Of a stretch of 59,201 nt of DNA, positions 16,955 through 25,122 are shown one piece after another. A program made the position numbers and the translations under genes. The DNA is from Chlamydiota bacterium. Its GTDB lineage: Bacteria > Chlamydiota > Chlamydiia > Chlamydiales > JABDDJ01. A model generated the notes under the pieces. It was not told the DNA's origin, made no database searches, and worked only from the letters and a program-made list of their open reading frames with translations. The stretch is from contig JABDDJ010000009.1 of NCBI GenBank assembly GCA_013287645.1, positions 1 through 59,201 on the forward strand, given 5' to 3'. Within the stretch, counting starts at the first letter, position 1. Each line of letters starts with the position of its first letter.

Positions 16955-17955
16955 TATGATGTCTTATCCTGCGTTAAGAGGGCTGCGGCCCATGTTAATC
17001 CACCTCCAAAGGCATCTAGGAGAATGTTTTCGCCAGCAGCAAGCGGATGATGCGTCATTAATTCGGACAGGGCAATGCCGATGCCAGCTGCGGAAGTGTT
17101 GCCATACTTCTCTACAACGGAAAAAATCTTCTGTTGAGGCAGCTTCAAGCCTTTTGCTATAGCGCTCATCATGCGGTGATTAGCCTGATGAGGAACGACC
17201 CAACGTAGATCTTCTGCAGAGATACTTGCTCGTTCTAGACAGGTCTCAGCCACAGAGATCGCTTGACGTACAGCATGCTTAAATAACTCTGTGCCGCTCA
17301 TTTTGAAGTAGTGGAGACCTTGTGCGACTGTGTCAGTGGTAGTAGGATGGCGGGCACCACCTCCCGGAATGATGACTAAGTCGGAGAGGCTACCGTCAGT
17401 CCCCATAGAAATCGGACCGACCAGTAAACCTTTTCCTTCGGAGGATACAACGGCTGCCGCAGCGCCATCACCAAATAGAACACACGTTGAACGATCGGTA
17501 AAGTCGACAATAGAGGACATTTTTTCGGCAGCAATCACTAAAATATTTTTTGCCATTTCAGCCTCTATATAGGCCTTAGCTGTCGATAGAGCATAGACAA
17601 AACCTGAGCAAGCTGCTTGGATATCCATTGCTGCGGCCTTCTCTGCACCGATTGAGTGCTGGATAAGGGCTGCAGTGCTTGGCGAAGGATAGTCTCCACT
17701 CATGGTAGCCACCAGAATAAGGTCGATCTCTTTTGGAGTAAGGTGCGCATTTTTGAGAGCTGCCTGTGCTGCAATGGAGCCCATCGTAGAGGGAAATTCG
17801 TCTTTTTCGGCAATGCGGCGGCTGCAAATTCCAGTGCGGGAAACGATCCAATCATGAGTCGTATCGACCATTTTTTCCAGATCGGAATTTGTTAACTCTT
17901 TTTTTGGAAGATAACTGCCTGTTCCAATAATACGCGCGCGTCGCCGTGACGCCAT
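16954..17955 (-). CDS. fabH: 3-oxoacyl-ACP synthase III FabH
   Basis: A 333-residue condensing enzyme that starts fatty-acid synthesis from acetyl-CoA and malonyl-ACP. The Cys-His-Asn triad is complete: Cys116 in AACSGF, His256 in VPHQAN and Asn286 in YGNTSAA. The glycine-rich end (FGGGLTWAA) is also present. It is the first gene of the fab operon, transcribed away from recR. A toxin-antitoxin module has been placed in the fabH-recR gap. The upstream region carries one of two 31-base direct repeats that flank that module. Confidence 0.95.
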   Translation of the reverse strand: MASRRRARIIGTGSYLPKKELTNSDLEKMVDTTHDWIVSRTGICSRRIAEKDEFPSTMGSIAAQAALKNAHLTPKEIDLILVATMSGDYPSPSTAALIQHSIGAEKAAAMDIQAACSGFVYALSTAKAYIEAEMAKNILVIAAEKMSSIVDFTDRSTCVLFGDGAAAAVVSSEGKGLLVGPISMGTDGSLSDLVIIPGGGARHPTTTDTVAQGLHYFKMSGTELFKHAVRQAISVAETCLERASISAEDLRWVVPHQANHRMMSAIAKGLKLPQQKIFSVVEKYGNTSAAGIGIALSELMTHHPLAAGENILLDAFGGGLTWAAALLTQDKTS

Positions 17956-18001
17956 ATCTTTTATGCTCCATTAAAAATAACTTAAATGATAGCAAATCAA
18001 A

Positions 18002-18032
18002 GCTTAAGAGGAAAGGCAAGTTTTGGTTTACT
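18002..18032 (+). repeat. 31-bp direct repeat, left copy, flanking the toxin-antitoxin module
   Basis: This 31-base segment matches 18901-18931 at 28 of 31 positions. It begins 46 bases ahead of the fabH start. Similarity ends abruptly at both edges, which suggests a duplication made when the intervening DNA arrived. Confidence 0.75.
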
Positions 18033-18036
18033 AAGT

Positions 18037-18098
18037 AAGGGGTCAGACTTCGCTTAAATAATATGGGTCAAACCGTGAAATGTGAAACCTGACCCCTT
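18037..18098. repeat. GGGGTCAG-type inverted repeat
   Basis: The arms aaggggtcag (18037-18046) and ctgacccctt (18089-18098) are perfect complements of 10 bases around a 42-base spacer. It lies at the left inner edge of the segment bounded by the 31-base direct repeats. Its form resembles REP-like palindromic elements; that comparison is from memory. Confidence 0.6.
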
Positions 18099-18117
18099 TC
18101 TCTGTCTAAATCAATGA

Positions 18118-18171
18118 AATATTACTTGCACGTAATATTACTTTGACGTAATATGTCTTTTGTGTAATTAT
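18118..18171 (+). promoter_or_regulatory. Promoter/operator region of the toxin-antitoxin operon
   Basis: An 8-base inverted repeat (aatattac at 18118-18125, gtaatatt at 18132-18139) is followed by a direct repeat of ACGTAATAT at 18130-18138 and 18146-18154, spaced 16 bases. The second copy overlaps a -35-like TTGACG (18143-18148), with an AT-rich -10 candidate at 18166-18171. This is the layout expected for autorepression by the downstream HTH antitoxin; the binding itself is inferred. Confidence 0.5.
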
Positions 18172-18190
18172 ATATTTATAAGGACTTGTG

Positions 18191-18553
18191 ATGTGGGAAG
18201 TTGAATATACAGATGAGTTTGGGGATTGGTGGAACACTCTAACCGAAGAAGAATGGATTGATATCGACGCCTGTGTTGGGTTACTAGAAGAATATGGCCC
18301 TAACCTTAAATATCCATTTTCATCAGGTATTAATGGCTCAAAACATAGTCACTTGCGTGAACTGAGAATACAACATGCAGGGCAACCATATCGTGTACTT
18401 TATGCTTTCGACCCAAGACGTGTTGCAATATTATTAATTGGCGGTAAAAAAACAGGTAAGGATCGTTGGTATGAAAAATTTGTTCCTATTGCCGATAAAC
18501 TTTACGATCAGCACCTTAACGCTCTTAAAAAGGAGGGATTAACAAATGACTAA
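18191..18553 (+). CDS. HigB/Gp49-type toxin (RelE superfamily)
   Basis: A 120-residue protein of the phage-derived Gp49-like/HigB family (DUF891), ribosome-dependent mRNA interferases. Family features are WEVEYTDEFGDWW at the start, LRELRIQHAGQPYRVLYAFDPRR in the middle, and the GGKKTGKDRWYEKFVPIADKLYD tail with its basic and aromatic catalytic-region residues. The ATG at 18191 after aagga is chosen over a GTG three bases earlier. It overlaps the antitoxin gene by 8 bases. The toxin-first order is typical of higBA. The module lies between fabH and recR, which I recall as direct neighbours in Chlamydia. Confidence 0.88.
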   Translation: MWEVEYTDEFGDWWNTLTEEEWIDIDACVGLLEEYGPNLKYPFSSGINGSKHSHLRELRIQHAGQPYRVLYAFDPRRVAILLIGGKKTGKDRWYEKFVPIADKLYDQHLNALKKEGLTND

Positions 18554-18875
18554 GCCATTTAACACCTTACGAAAAAAAATGTCGTTGCCAGCACGAAAAG
18601 TAGCAGCAGCGAAAACAAAAAAGATGTTAAAAGAAATGCCTCTACAGGAGTTGAGACAAGCACATCAAATGAGTCAGGAGCGCTTGGCAGAGCTTTTGTT
18701 AACCAAACAAGCCAACGTCTCTCGCATAGAACGTCGTACAGATATGTATATTTCAACGCTTCGCAGCTACATTGAAGCAATGGGAGGGAAGCTGGATATC
18801 ATAGCAAAATTCCCCGATGGTGAAGTCTATATCAATCAATTTGAAGATATTCACCGTGACTTATCCCCTGCCTAA
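18546..18875 (+). CDS. HigA-type antitoxin, XRE-family HTH
   Basis: A 109-residue DNA-binding antitoxin. The helix-turn-helix is at about 35-85: LQELRQAHQMSQERLAELL, then ANVSRIERRTDMYISTLRSYIEAMGG. The N-terminal basic helix (LPARKVAAAKTKKML) is likely the toxin-binding part. It probably neutralises the upstream HigB-like toxin and represses the operon at the repeats near 18118-18154. The gene ends 25 bases before the right copy of the 31-base direct repeat. Confidence 0.87.
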   Translation: MTKPFNTLRKKMSLPARKVAAAKTKKMLKEMPLQELRQAHQMSQERLAELLLTKQANVSRIERRTDMYISTLRSYIEAMGGKLDIIAKFPDGEVYINQFEDIHRDLSPA

Positions 18876-18900
18876 AGGCGAAGGCTTCCAGAGATTCTAC

Positions 18901-18931
18901 GCTTAATAGGAAAGGCAAGATTTGGTATACT
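18901..18931 (+). repeat. 31-bp direct repeat, right copy, containing the likely recR -10 box
   Basis: This copy differs from 18002-18032 at three positions. It ends with TATACT (18926-18931), a plausible -10 element 13 bases before the recR start. In the left copy the same place reads TTTACT, so the left copy may be a weakened promoter relic. Confidence 0.7.
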
Positions 18932-18944
18932 CGGATTTAAAACT

Positions 18945-19544
18945 ATGTCGTACCCTAAACATTTGCGAAAATTAATTGCTGTTTTTAAGCGTCTGCCTGG
19001 CGTAGGCACTCGGACAGCAGAGAGGCACGCCTTTCAGCTGCTGCACTGGTCTCCGCAGCAGCGAAATGAGCTAGCTCAGGCTATTTCGGCTATCGAAGAG
19101 AATATTCTTCATTGCCGTGAGTGCGGCTGCCTCTCTGAAAAAGAGGGATGTCACTTCTGCTCAGACCAAAGGCAATCCGCTGAGTGTATCTGTGTGGTGG
19201 CTTCGCCTCGCGATGCCTGTACGATTGAGGAGACTGGCACTTATCGGGGAATGTACCATGTATTAGAGGGTCTACTCTCTCCTGTAGAGGGAATCGATGT
19301 GTCACAGCTACGTATTGATCCGCTGCTAGACCGCATAAAAAAATGGGGAGTTAAAGAAGTAATTTTAGCCCTCGACGCTACCCTTGAGGGGGATGCGACT
19401 GCCCTTTTCCTCAAGGAACAACTTTCTCTATTTTCAGTAAAAATCTCTAGAATTGCCTTCGGACTTCCCATGGGAAGCGCTTTTGACTTTATCGACGGCA
19501 ATACTCTTGCGCGCGCCTTCCAAGGCCGAAATCTTCTCACTTAA
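18945..19544 (+). CDS. recR: Recombination mediator RecR
   Basis: A 199-residue protein of normal RecR length that helps load RecA at gaps through the RecFOR pathway. Visible parts are the N-terminal HhH region (RLPGVGTRTAERHAFQLL), the four-cysteine zinc finger (CRECGCLSEKEGCHFC, about residues 55-70) and the TOPRIM domain beginning with ICVVASPRDACTIEETG. It is transcribed toward bamA, and 61 bases separate its stop from the bamA start, with a separate promoter in the gap. Confidence 0.95.
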   Translation: MSYPKHLRKLIAVFKRLPGVGTRTAERHAFQLLHWSPQQRNELAQAISAIEENILHCRECGCLSEKEGCHFCSDQRQSAECICVVASPRDACTIEETGTYRGMYHVLEGLLSPVEGIDVSQLRIDPLLDRIKKWGVKEVILALDATLEGDATALFLKEQLSLFSVKISRIAFGLPMGSAFDFIDGNTLARAFQGRNLLT

Positions 19545-19549
19545 TTGGG

Positions 19550-19579
19550 TTGAAATATTTGTCGATCTTAACCTATGAT
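19550..19579 (+). promoter_or_regulatory. Probable promoter of the bamA-ompH-lpxD operon
   Basis: TTGAAA (19550-19555) and TATGAT (19574-19579) are separated by 18 bases, 26 bases ahead of the bamA ATG. Confidence 0.5.
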
Positions 19580-19605
19580 AGACGACTCTCGCCTTGGAGG
19601 ATACT

Positions 19606-22107
19606 ATGCGATTTGGTGTTCTTAGTAATGTACTGCTTTGTTTGGTCTTCTTATTAGCATGTTCTAGTTTAAAAGCCTCTTACGATAATCAAATTGTGGA
19701 CAAACTCGATATTATTCTCTCAGGACCTTCAGGAAAAGAGACGATGGAGTCCAGAAATAGTGCGGAAAAACTTAAAACTAGAGTCGGCGGCTGCTTTTCG
19801 CAAGTTAATTTTGACTGCGATCTAAAACTGCTTTCGATGGAATATGACCGCATCGAACCCAGTATTGTTTCTGAAGAGGGCCATCTATTTATTACCATAA
19901 AAGTATGGGAAAAACCAACTATCCGCAGTATTCGGTGGGAAGGAAATTGTAAAGTAAGAACCTGCGATCTGAAAAGTGAGCTTGGAGTCAGTGTCTGCTC
20001 CCCTTTTGATCGGCAAGCGTTTAACCGCGCTTTCCATAAACTGCAAAGCTACTATATCAAAAGTGGCTTCTTTGAATCTGAGCTAAGTTATGATGTAGGG
20101 TACGACGAATGTACAAACCAGGTCGACATTACTATTGAAATCTGTGAAGGGCGTTCTGGAAAAGTTAAAGATATCCAATTCTACAACTTTACTAAATGTG
20201 AGCGCGAAGAGCTGCTCGAAAGAATGGTCACCAAACGCTACAAACTTTTGACCAGCTGGATGAGCGGCGAAGGCATCTACCACGACGAAGGCGTTCAACA
20301 CGACCGTATGAACATCTTAACCTACCTCCAAAATAAGGGGTATGCTGATGCCGATGTGCAAATTGAGATCTGTGAAGCAAATCAGAGCAATCGCATTATC
20401 ATAAAAATCATCGCCTACAAAGGTGAGCGTTACCGTGTGGGAAATGTCACTTTCAAAGGAAATACAATTTTCGATGACGGGGTCATAAGTTCTATCATCG
20501 GTATATGCGGCGGTGAGCCTTTTTCTCCCGAGGAACTGCACTGCTCTGTACAAAGGCTGACCGAGCTTTATGGCCGTCGCGGCTACATCGATACGTTTGT
20601 GAACTTCGAAACGAAGCTGCGCTGCGATCAAGACGTTTACGACATCAGCTTCAACATTGAAGAGGGTTGTCAATACCGTGTGGGCCTGATCAAAGTCATT
20701 GGAAACTGTGTCACTCAAACCGCTGTGATTTTGAACGAAACCTTGCTAATCCCCGGTCAGCTATTCGACAGCCATGCCCTTTGCAAAACGGAAGAGCGTC
20801 TACGCAATATCGGCTTTTTCAAACGTGTTAACGTCTATGCAGTAAGGCCTGAAGGCGCTACTGTTTTTCCAGGAAACTACCGCAACGTGCACATAGAAGT
20901 GGAAGAGGATGTGACAGGTAACATCGGCGCATTTGGCGGTTATAGCACTATGGAGAGCGTATTCATCGGCCTTAACGTTACGGAACGCAATTTTAATTAT
21001 AAAGGTTTATGCGACGTCCTCCAGTGTGGCCCGCGTGTTTTGCGTGGAGGGGGTGAATATGCTCACCTCACGATGTCAGTGGGCGCTAAAAGCCGTCGTG
21101 GAGTGCTGTCGTGGACCAAGCCCTTCTTTCATGATACTTTGTGGAGCGTAGGATTTGATCTGGAAGCATTGAATAACCGCTATATTTCGGATGACTATAA
21201 CATCAACTCCATAGGATTGACCCTGCACGCCATGTACGATGTGAATGCCTTTGTGAAGACAGGTGTCCATTACCGTATCGGCTACACCCATATTCCTATT
21301 ATTGACAAGGATGACGCCTCCCGCGCTTTACGGTCTGAGGCGAAGAAGAGCGGTCTCGTCTCTGCTGTGGGTGCCACTTGGATCTATGATACTACAAATC
21401 ATCCCCAGTTTCCCACAAAAGGATTCAGATCACGCCTCGAAGGTGAATGTGCCGGTCTTGGCGGAAAACAGAGCTACCTGACAGGCTCTTATCTAAATAG
21501 TTGGTATGTTCCCATTGCTCCCATTGATCCTAAAGGCTACTTTCTCTTGCGGGCAAACTTTAAATATGTCTTACCCTATGGCCATACAACTGCTGACGAT
21601 GTGCCCTTGGAAGCTCGGTTATTTTTGGGTGGAGATGAAACAGTGCGCGGCTATCGCCCCTATGTTTTAGGGCCTCAATTTTCTGAATTCTGTGTGGAAG
21701 TAGAAGGAGATGGAAAAGACCAAGGAAATATAAAGCATCATCATCACAAGATTCATACAAAAGTACCTAGAAAAAATCATAGATACAATAATGACGGAAA
21801 GATTAGCTACCACATGGACCCTAGCGTGGATGATGACCCTACCGGTGGACTTTCTATCGAATACTACTCACTCGAATTTGACCATGTCTTTTCGCCTCGT
21901 ATAACAGCATTTATGTTTGCAGATGCAGGCCAGATTTCTTCACGTCGCTGGGCTTTTGGCCATATGTATACCTCTATTGGATATGGAGTCCGTCTAAATG
22001 TTATTCCCAGTATGCCACCCATTACTCTGGGGATAGGTTATCCATTTAATGCAAAAGATCATAGCGATGTAAAGCGCTTCTTCTTTAATATAGGTGGTAA
22101 GTTTTAA
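19606..22107 (+). CDS. bamA: Outer membrane assembly protein BamA (Omp85)
   Basis: An 833-residue Omp85 protein that folds and inserts beta-barrel proteins. It has a signal peptide (about 1-25), five POTRA-like repeats (about 30-420) and a C-terminal 16-strand barrel ending in phenylalanine (FFFNIGGKF). The loop-6 motif is VRGYRPYVLG. Immediately after it is an unusual charged insertion rich in His and Lys, including HHHHK. The periplasmic part has many cysteines (for example GNCKVRTCDLK and SVCS), unlike enterobacterial BamA and in keeping with the disulphide-linked chlamydial envelope. The ATG at 19606 follows a perfect ggagg. It is the first gene of bamA-ompH-lpxD. Confidence 0.95.
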   Translation: MRFGVLSNVLLCLVFLLACSSLKASYDNQIVDKLDIILSGPSGKETMESRNSAEKLKTRVGGCFSQVNFDCDLKLLSMEYDRIEPSIVSEEGHLFITIKVWEKPTIRSIRWEGNCKVRTCDLKSELGVSVCSPFDRQAFNRAFHKLQSYYIKSGFFESELSYDVGYDECTNQVDITIEICEGRSGKVKDIQFYNFTKCEREELLERMVTKRYKLLTSWMSGEGIYHDEGVQHDRMNILTYLQNKGYADADVQIEICEANQSNRIIIKIIAYKGERYRVGNVTFKGNTIFDDGVISSIIGICGGEPFSPEELHCSVQRLTELYGRRGYIDTFVNFETKLRCDQDVYDISFNIEEGCQYRVGLIKVIGNCVTQTAVILNETLLIPGQLFDSHALCKTEERLRNIGFFKRVNVYAVRPEGATVFPGNYRNVHIEVEEDVTGNIGAFGGYSTMESVFIGLNVTERNFNYKGLCDVLQCGPRVLRGGGEYAHLTMSVGAKSRRGVLSWTKPFFHDTLWSVGFDLEALNNRYISDDYNINSIGLTLHAMYDVNAFVKTGVHYRIGYTHIPIIDKDDASRALRSEAKKSGLVSAVGATWIYDTTNHPQFPTKGFRSRLEGECAGLGGKQSYLTGSYLNSWYVPIAPIDPKGYFLLRANFKYVLPYGHTTADDVPLEARLFLGGDETVRGYRPYVLGPQFSEFCVEVEGDGKDQGNIKHHHHKIHTKVPRKNHRYNNDGKISYHMDPSVDDDPTGGLSIEYYSLEFDHVFSPRITAFMFADAGQISSRRWAFGHMYTSIGYGVRLNVIPSMPPITLGIGYPFNAKDHSDVKRFFFNIGGKF

Positions 22108-22125
22108 ACTTTATTGGAGACAATC

Positions 22126-22722
22126 ATGAAAAATCTGAAAAAATTTCTTATACTATTTGTAGTCCTTGCACTACCTCTCTGTGCAGATGCACCTGCAAAT
22201 CCTGCTGCAGCAAAGTCTACAACCGTTGGAATCAAAGCCCCTTCCATTGGGTATGCTAACTTCAAAAATTGCGTGGACAAGTCTAAACTTGGCAAGCGCG
22301 AACAGGCTGGTTTTGATAACCTGAAAAAGCAGATGGATGTCGTCCTCGAAAAGAGAGGGAAAGAACTCAATGAACTCCATTCCAAAATTAACGATCCCGA
22401 TTACATGGATACCCTTTCAGCTGAAGCAGAGGCCGAATTAAAGCATAAATTCCGCACTGGCACCCAAGAGCTCACAGCACAAGAGAGCCAATATTACCAA
22501 GCCCTCAGCCAAGCCAATGTCAAAATCATCCAAATGATTAATGAAGTTGTCGAAAAGGCCGCCTCTCAAGTCGCGAAACAAAATGGCTTATCCATCATCC
22601 TTAATTCTGAAGCTTGCTATTTCTGTGCTCCAGAAGGCGATATCACTAATCTGGTCATTGCTGAGATGGATAAAATTTTTGACACGAAATTGAAGAAAGA
22701 GAGCGAAGAGAAGGGTGAATAA
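22126..22722 (+). CDS. ompH: Periplasmic chaperone OmpH/Skp
   Basis: A 198-residue Skp-like chaperone with a signal peptide (about 1-22, ending near PLCADA) and long helical arms (about 60-150, with KELNELHSKI and EAELKHKFRTGTQEL). These form the tentacles that hold unfolded outer-membrane proteins on the way to BamA. The ATG at 22126 follows ggaga. Its stop overlaps the lpxD start by one base (TAATG). The gene order bamA-ompH-lpxD is common in Gram-negative bacteria. Confidence 0.93.
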   Translation: MKNLKKFLILFVVLALPLCADAPANPAAAKSTTVGIKAPSIGYANFKNCVDKSKLGKREQAGFDNLKKQMDVVLEKRGKELNELHSKINDPDYMDTLSAEAEAELKHKFRTGTQELTAQESQYYQALSQANVKIIQMINEVVEKAASQVAKQNGLSIILNSEACYFCAPEGDITNLVIAEMDKIFDTKLKKESEEKGE

Positions 22723-23786
22723 TGGCGCATGCAAAAGCTAAACAGGCCTATACTTTAAAGGAGCTCGCTGAGATATCGGGGAGCTCTTTAGAAGGCAACC
22801 CTGAGCACCTTATTTCAGGCATAGCTGGGATTTTAGAAGCTGGACAAGAACATGCCGTCTTTGTTGGAAATCCGCGCTATGCTCCCCAACTCCAAAAGAC
22901 GCAGGCTGGTGTAGTGTGCGTGAGCCCTACTGAGTCCTGCCCTCCCCACTTAAATAAACTTGTCCATAAAGATCCTTCAAGTGCATTTCAGAAAATTGCT
23001 GAGCTTTTAGCACACTCTAGACCCGCATTAACAGGATTTAAAGAGATCCATCCCACAGCAGTTATCCATCCCGATGCCAAAATTGGCGAAGGAGTGACTA
23101 TTGGACCTTATGCTGTGATCGACGAAGGTGCCCAAATTGGTAAAGGCAGCAGAATTGGATCGCATGTGTATATTGGCCCACAAGCTACTTTGGGAACCGA
23201 TTGCCTTATTCATCCCCATGTCACTATTCGAGAAGGTTGTGTCATCGGAAATCGTGTTATTCTACAGCCCGGCGTTGTCATCGGCGGATGCGGATTTGGA
23301 TATGCCACATCTGCTATGGGAGAACATACAAAGTTTGAACATCTCGGAAATGTGATTCTGGAAGATGATGTCGAAATCGGATCAAATACTACGATAGACC
23401 GCGCACGTTTTCAGTCTACAAAGGTGTCCAAAGGCACTAAGATAGATAATCTTGTCATGTTAGGACATAATGTCACTGTCGGAAAGAATTCGATGATCGT
23501 TGCACAGACAGGCATTGCAGGATCAACTACGTTGGGAGATTATTGCATTATTGCTGGACAAGTCGCCATTGCAGGACATTTAAATATTGAGTCCAAAACA
23601 CGCATTGCCGGTAAATCCGGAGTCACTAAGTCCCTGCCCACCGGAGACTATAGCGGAATCCCCGTACAGCCTATTCAGGAATATAATAAGAATGCCGTGC
23701 TGCTAAGGAAAATGCCCGAATTCGTCGAAGAACTTAAGAAACTGAGGCAAGAGCTCGAAGAGCTAAAACGCTCTAGACAAGAATAA
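22722..23786 (+). CDS. lpxD: UDP-3-O-acylglucosamine N-acyltransferase LpxD
   Basis: A 354-residue lipid A enzyme that transfers an acyl chain from ACP to UDP-3-O-acylglucosamine. The N-terminal uridine-binding domain (about 1-105) is followed by a left-handed beta helix of hexapeptide repeats (about 108-290, for example IGEGVTIGPYAVI). The catalytic histidine is His249 in LGHNVTVG. A C-terminal helical extension ends ELKKLRQELEELK. The acyl donor would come from the fab operon nearby. A long hairpin follows 12 bases after the stop. Confidence 0.95.
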   Translation: MAHAKAKQAYTLKELAEISGSSLEGNPEHLISGIAGILEAGQEHAVFVGNPRYAPQLQKTQAGVVCVSPTESCPPHLNKLVHKDPSSAFQKIAELLAHSRPALTGFKEIHPTAVIHPDAKIGEGVTIGPYAVIDEGAQIGKGSRIGSHVYIGPQATLGTDCLIHPHVTIREGCVIGNRVILQPGVVIGGCGFGYATSAMGEHTKFEHLGNVILEDDVEIGSNTTIDRARFQSTKVSKGTKIDNLVMLGHNVTVGKNSMIVAQTGIAGSTTLGDYCIIAGQVAIAGHLNIESKTRIAGKSGVTKSLPTGDYSGIPVQPIQEYNKNAVLLRKMPEFVEELKKLRQELEELKRSRQE

Positions 23787-23798
23787 AAGGTTCTTAGA

Positions 23799-23900
23799 AG
23801 CCCGAAGGGCGCTGTCTTTGTATAGCCTAGGCCTACGTGTCTCGGTCGCAAGCTCCCTCGCACTCGGCCTAGGCTATACAAAGACAGCGTCCTTCGGGCT
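23799..23900. repeat. Long 35-bp inverted repeat between lpxD and the Inc-like gene
   Basis: The arms at 23799-23833 and 23866-23900 are complementary at 34 of 35 positions, and the exception would still pair as G-U in RNA. The spacer is 32 bases. It starts 12 bases after the lpxD stop. It differs in sequence from the other repeat families here and is not built from short tandem units. Confidence 0.92.
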
Positions 23901-23928
23901 TTAGCAAAATTCTTACTAAAACTTACCG

Positions 23929-23964
23929 ACAAAAAAAAGAGCGGCACATTTCTGTGCCGCTCTT
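23929..23964 (-). terminator. Rho-independent terminator of the Inc-like gene
   Basis: A 12-bp perfect stem (aagagcggcaca at 23937-23948 and its complement at 23953-23964) has a 4-base loop. On the minus strand it is followed by a run of T. It lies 29 bases beyond the stop at 23994. Confidence 0.9.
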
Positions 23965-23993
23965 ATGATCACTAAATACCTAACAATCTAGTA

Positions 23994-25025
23994 TTAATTT
24001 GTGATTGGAGAGGAAGGTCCACTCTTACCGTTACCGTTGTTGTTGTCAGGATTATACTGATGATGAACAACCTGAGGTTGAATTGTGTTTCCTGGGTAAC
24101 TTCCAGATGGAAGACCATCAAAAATTGATGTAGTTGGAAGACCATCAAAAAATGATGTACTAGAATTTTGAGATTGCTGCTGTTGCCGCATTTGTTGTAA
24201 TTGCTGTTGCAATTCCTGATTCTGCCTTTGCATTTCCTGGAATTGAGCATTCATTTGACTAGATTGCGGTGCTAAAGGCCAAGCAAAGCATTGGTTATTA
24301 GCTATAATAGAGTCATATGCATCCTGAATATTTCGAATTGCTTCTTTTTCATATTCTTCGTTTGCATTGCCAAATCCCAATTTAAACATTGCAATACCGC
24401 CACTTACTACGAGTATGCCAACGCCTGTAATTAAGAGGGCATCAGCTGCAAAAGCAATACCTACAAGCCCTATCGCAGCACCTGCAGTAAATGATACTGA
24501 AATAATCGTGTTATAGAGAGCATTCTTTCTAACACTAGCGAAATAATCTTGAGCATTATCTAAAATTTTATTGATTGTTTGTACATGAGGATGAGTTGCG
24601 GCACCTAGTGCATTAAAAGCTTGACATTGTCCTTCGAATCTAGTCTTGAACTGCGTTATCTTATTGTATGCCTTACTGTGCTCATATGTTTGTCTACTAA
24701 ATACACCAGAAAAGTACATGCTAATACCAAAGGCTGCAATAAGACCGATAGCCAGCCAAACTTTTCCCTGTCCTTCGCTATTACGGCCGCCTTGCATATG
24801 GATGCATGAAAAACCTACCTTTACCTTAGAAACATACCGGCTTCCAGCTCCGATAAAACTATTTTGACCTTCATACCATCTTAAGCTTTCATAATCACTA
24901 TCTTTTTTTGGATTTTCTCTTTCAGTTTTAGTACTGATAAATTGAGCAATATTTGAAATATCTTGATTGAAGCCACTACCTTGATCTGCATAGATAAATG
25001 GCCTGCTTGTTACTGGTGTACCCAT
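23994..25025 (-). CDS. Inclusion-membrane-like protein with bilobed hydrophobic domain
   Basis: A 343-residue protein of no known family. Hydrophobic segments lie at about 89-108 and, as a close pair, at about 173-193 and 195-217. Such a paired (bilobed) hydrophobic region without a signal peptide is the hallmark used to predict chlamydial Inc proteins, which type III secretion places in the inclusion membrane. Following it are a glutamine-rich coiled coil (about 258-286), a twofold repeat (FFDGLP, IFDGLP at about 292-306) and a low-complexity Asn/Gly tail. A good terminator follows. It sits between the conserved lpxD and pdh blocks. The Inc assignment is inference from hydropathy. Confidence 0.55.
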   Translation of the reverse strand: MGTPVTSRPFIYADQGSGFNQDISNIAQFISTKTERENPKKDSDYESLRWYEGQNSFIGAGSRYVSKVKVGFSCIHMQGGRNSEGQGKVWLAIGLIAAFGISMYFSGVFSRQTYEHSKAYNKITQFKTRFEGQCQAFNALGAATHPHVQTINKILDNAQDYFASVRKNALYNTIISVSFTAGAAIGLVGIAFAADALLITGVGILVVSGGIAMFKLGFGNANEEYEKEAIRNIQDAYDSIIANNQCFAWPLAPQSSQMNAQFQEMQRQNQELQQQLQQMRQQQQSQNSSTSFFDGLPTTSIFDGLPSGSYPGNTIQPQVVHHQYNPDNNNGNGKSGPSSPITN

Positions 25026-25122
25026 CTTAAAACCTCTTTGGTTACGTTGTTAATATAATGCATATAACTCTAAAATATTTGTATTTAGAATATATAATGC
25101 TTATATTAAGATTTGATAAAGA

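Noticed and set aside
19606..19662. BamA as a lipoprotein (LLAC at residues 16-19)
   Set aside because: Omp85 proteins are not lipidated, and a signal peptidase I site near SLKA a few residues later explains the sequence better.
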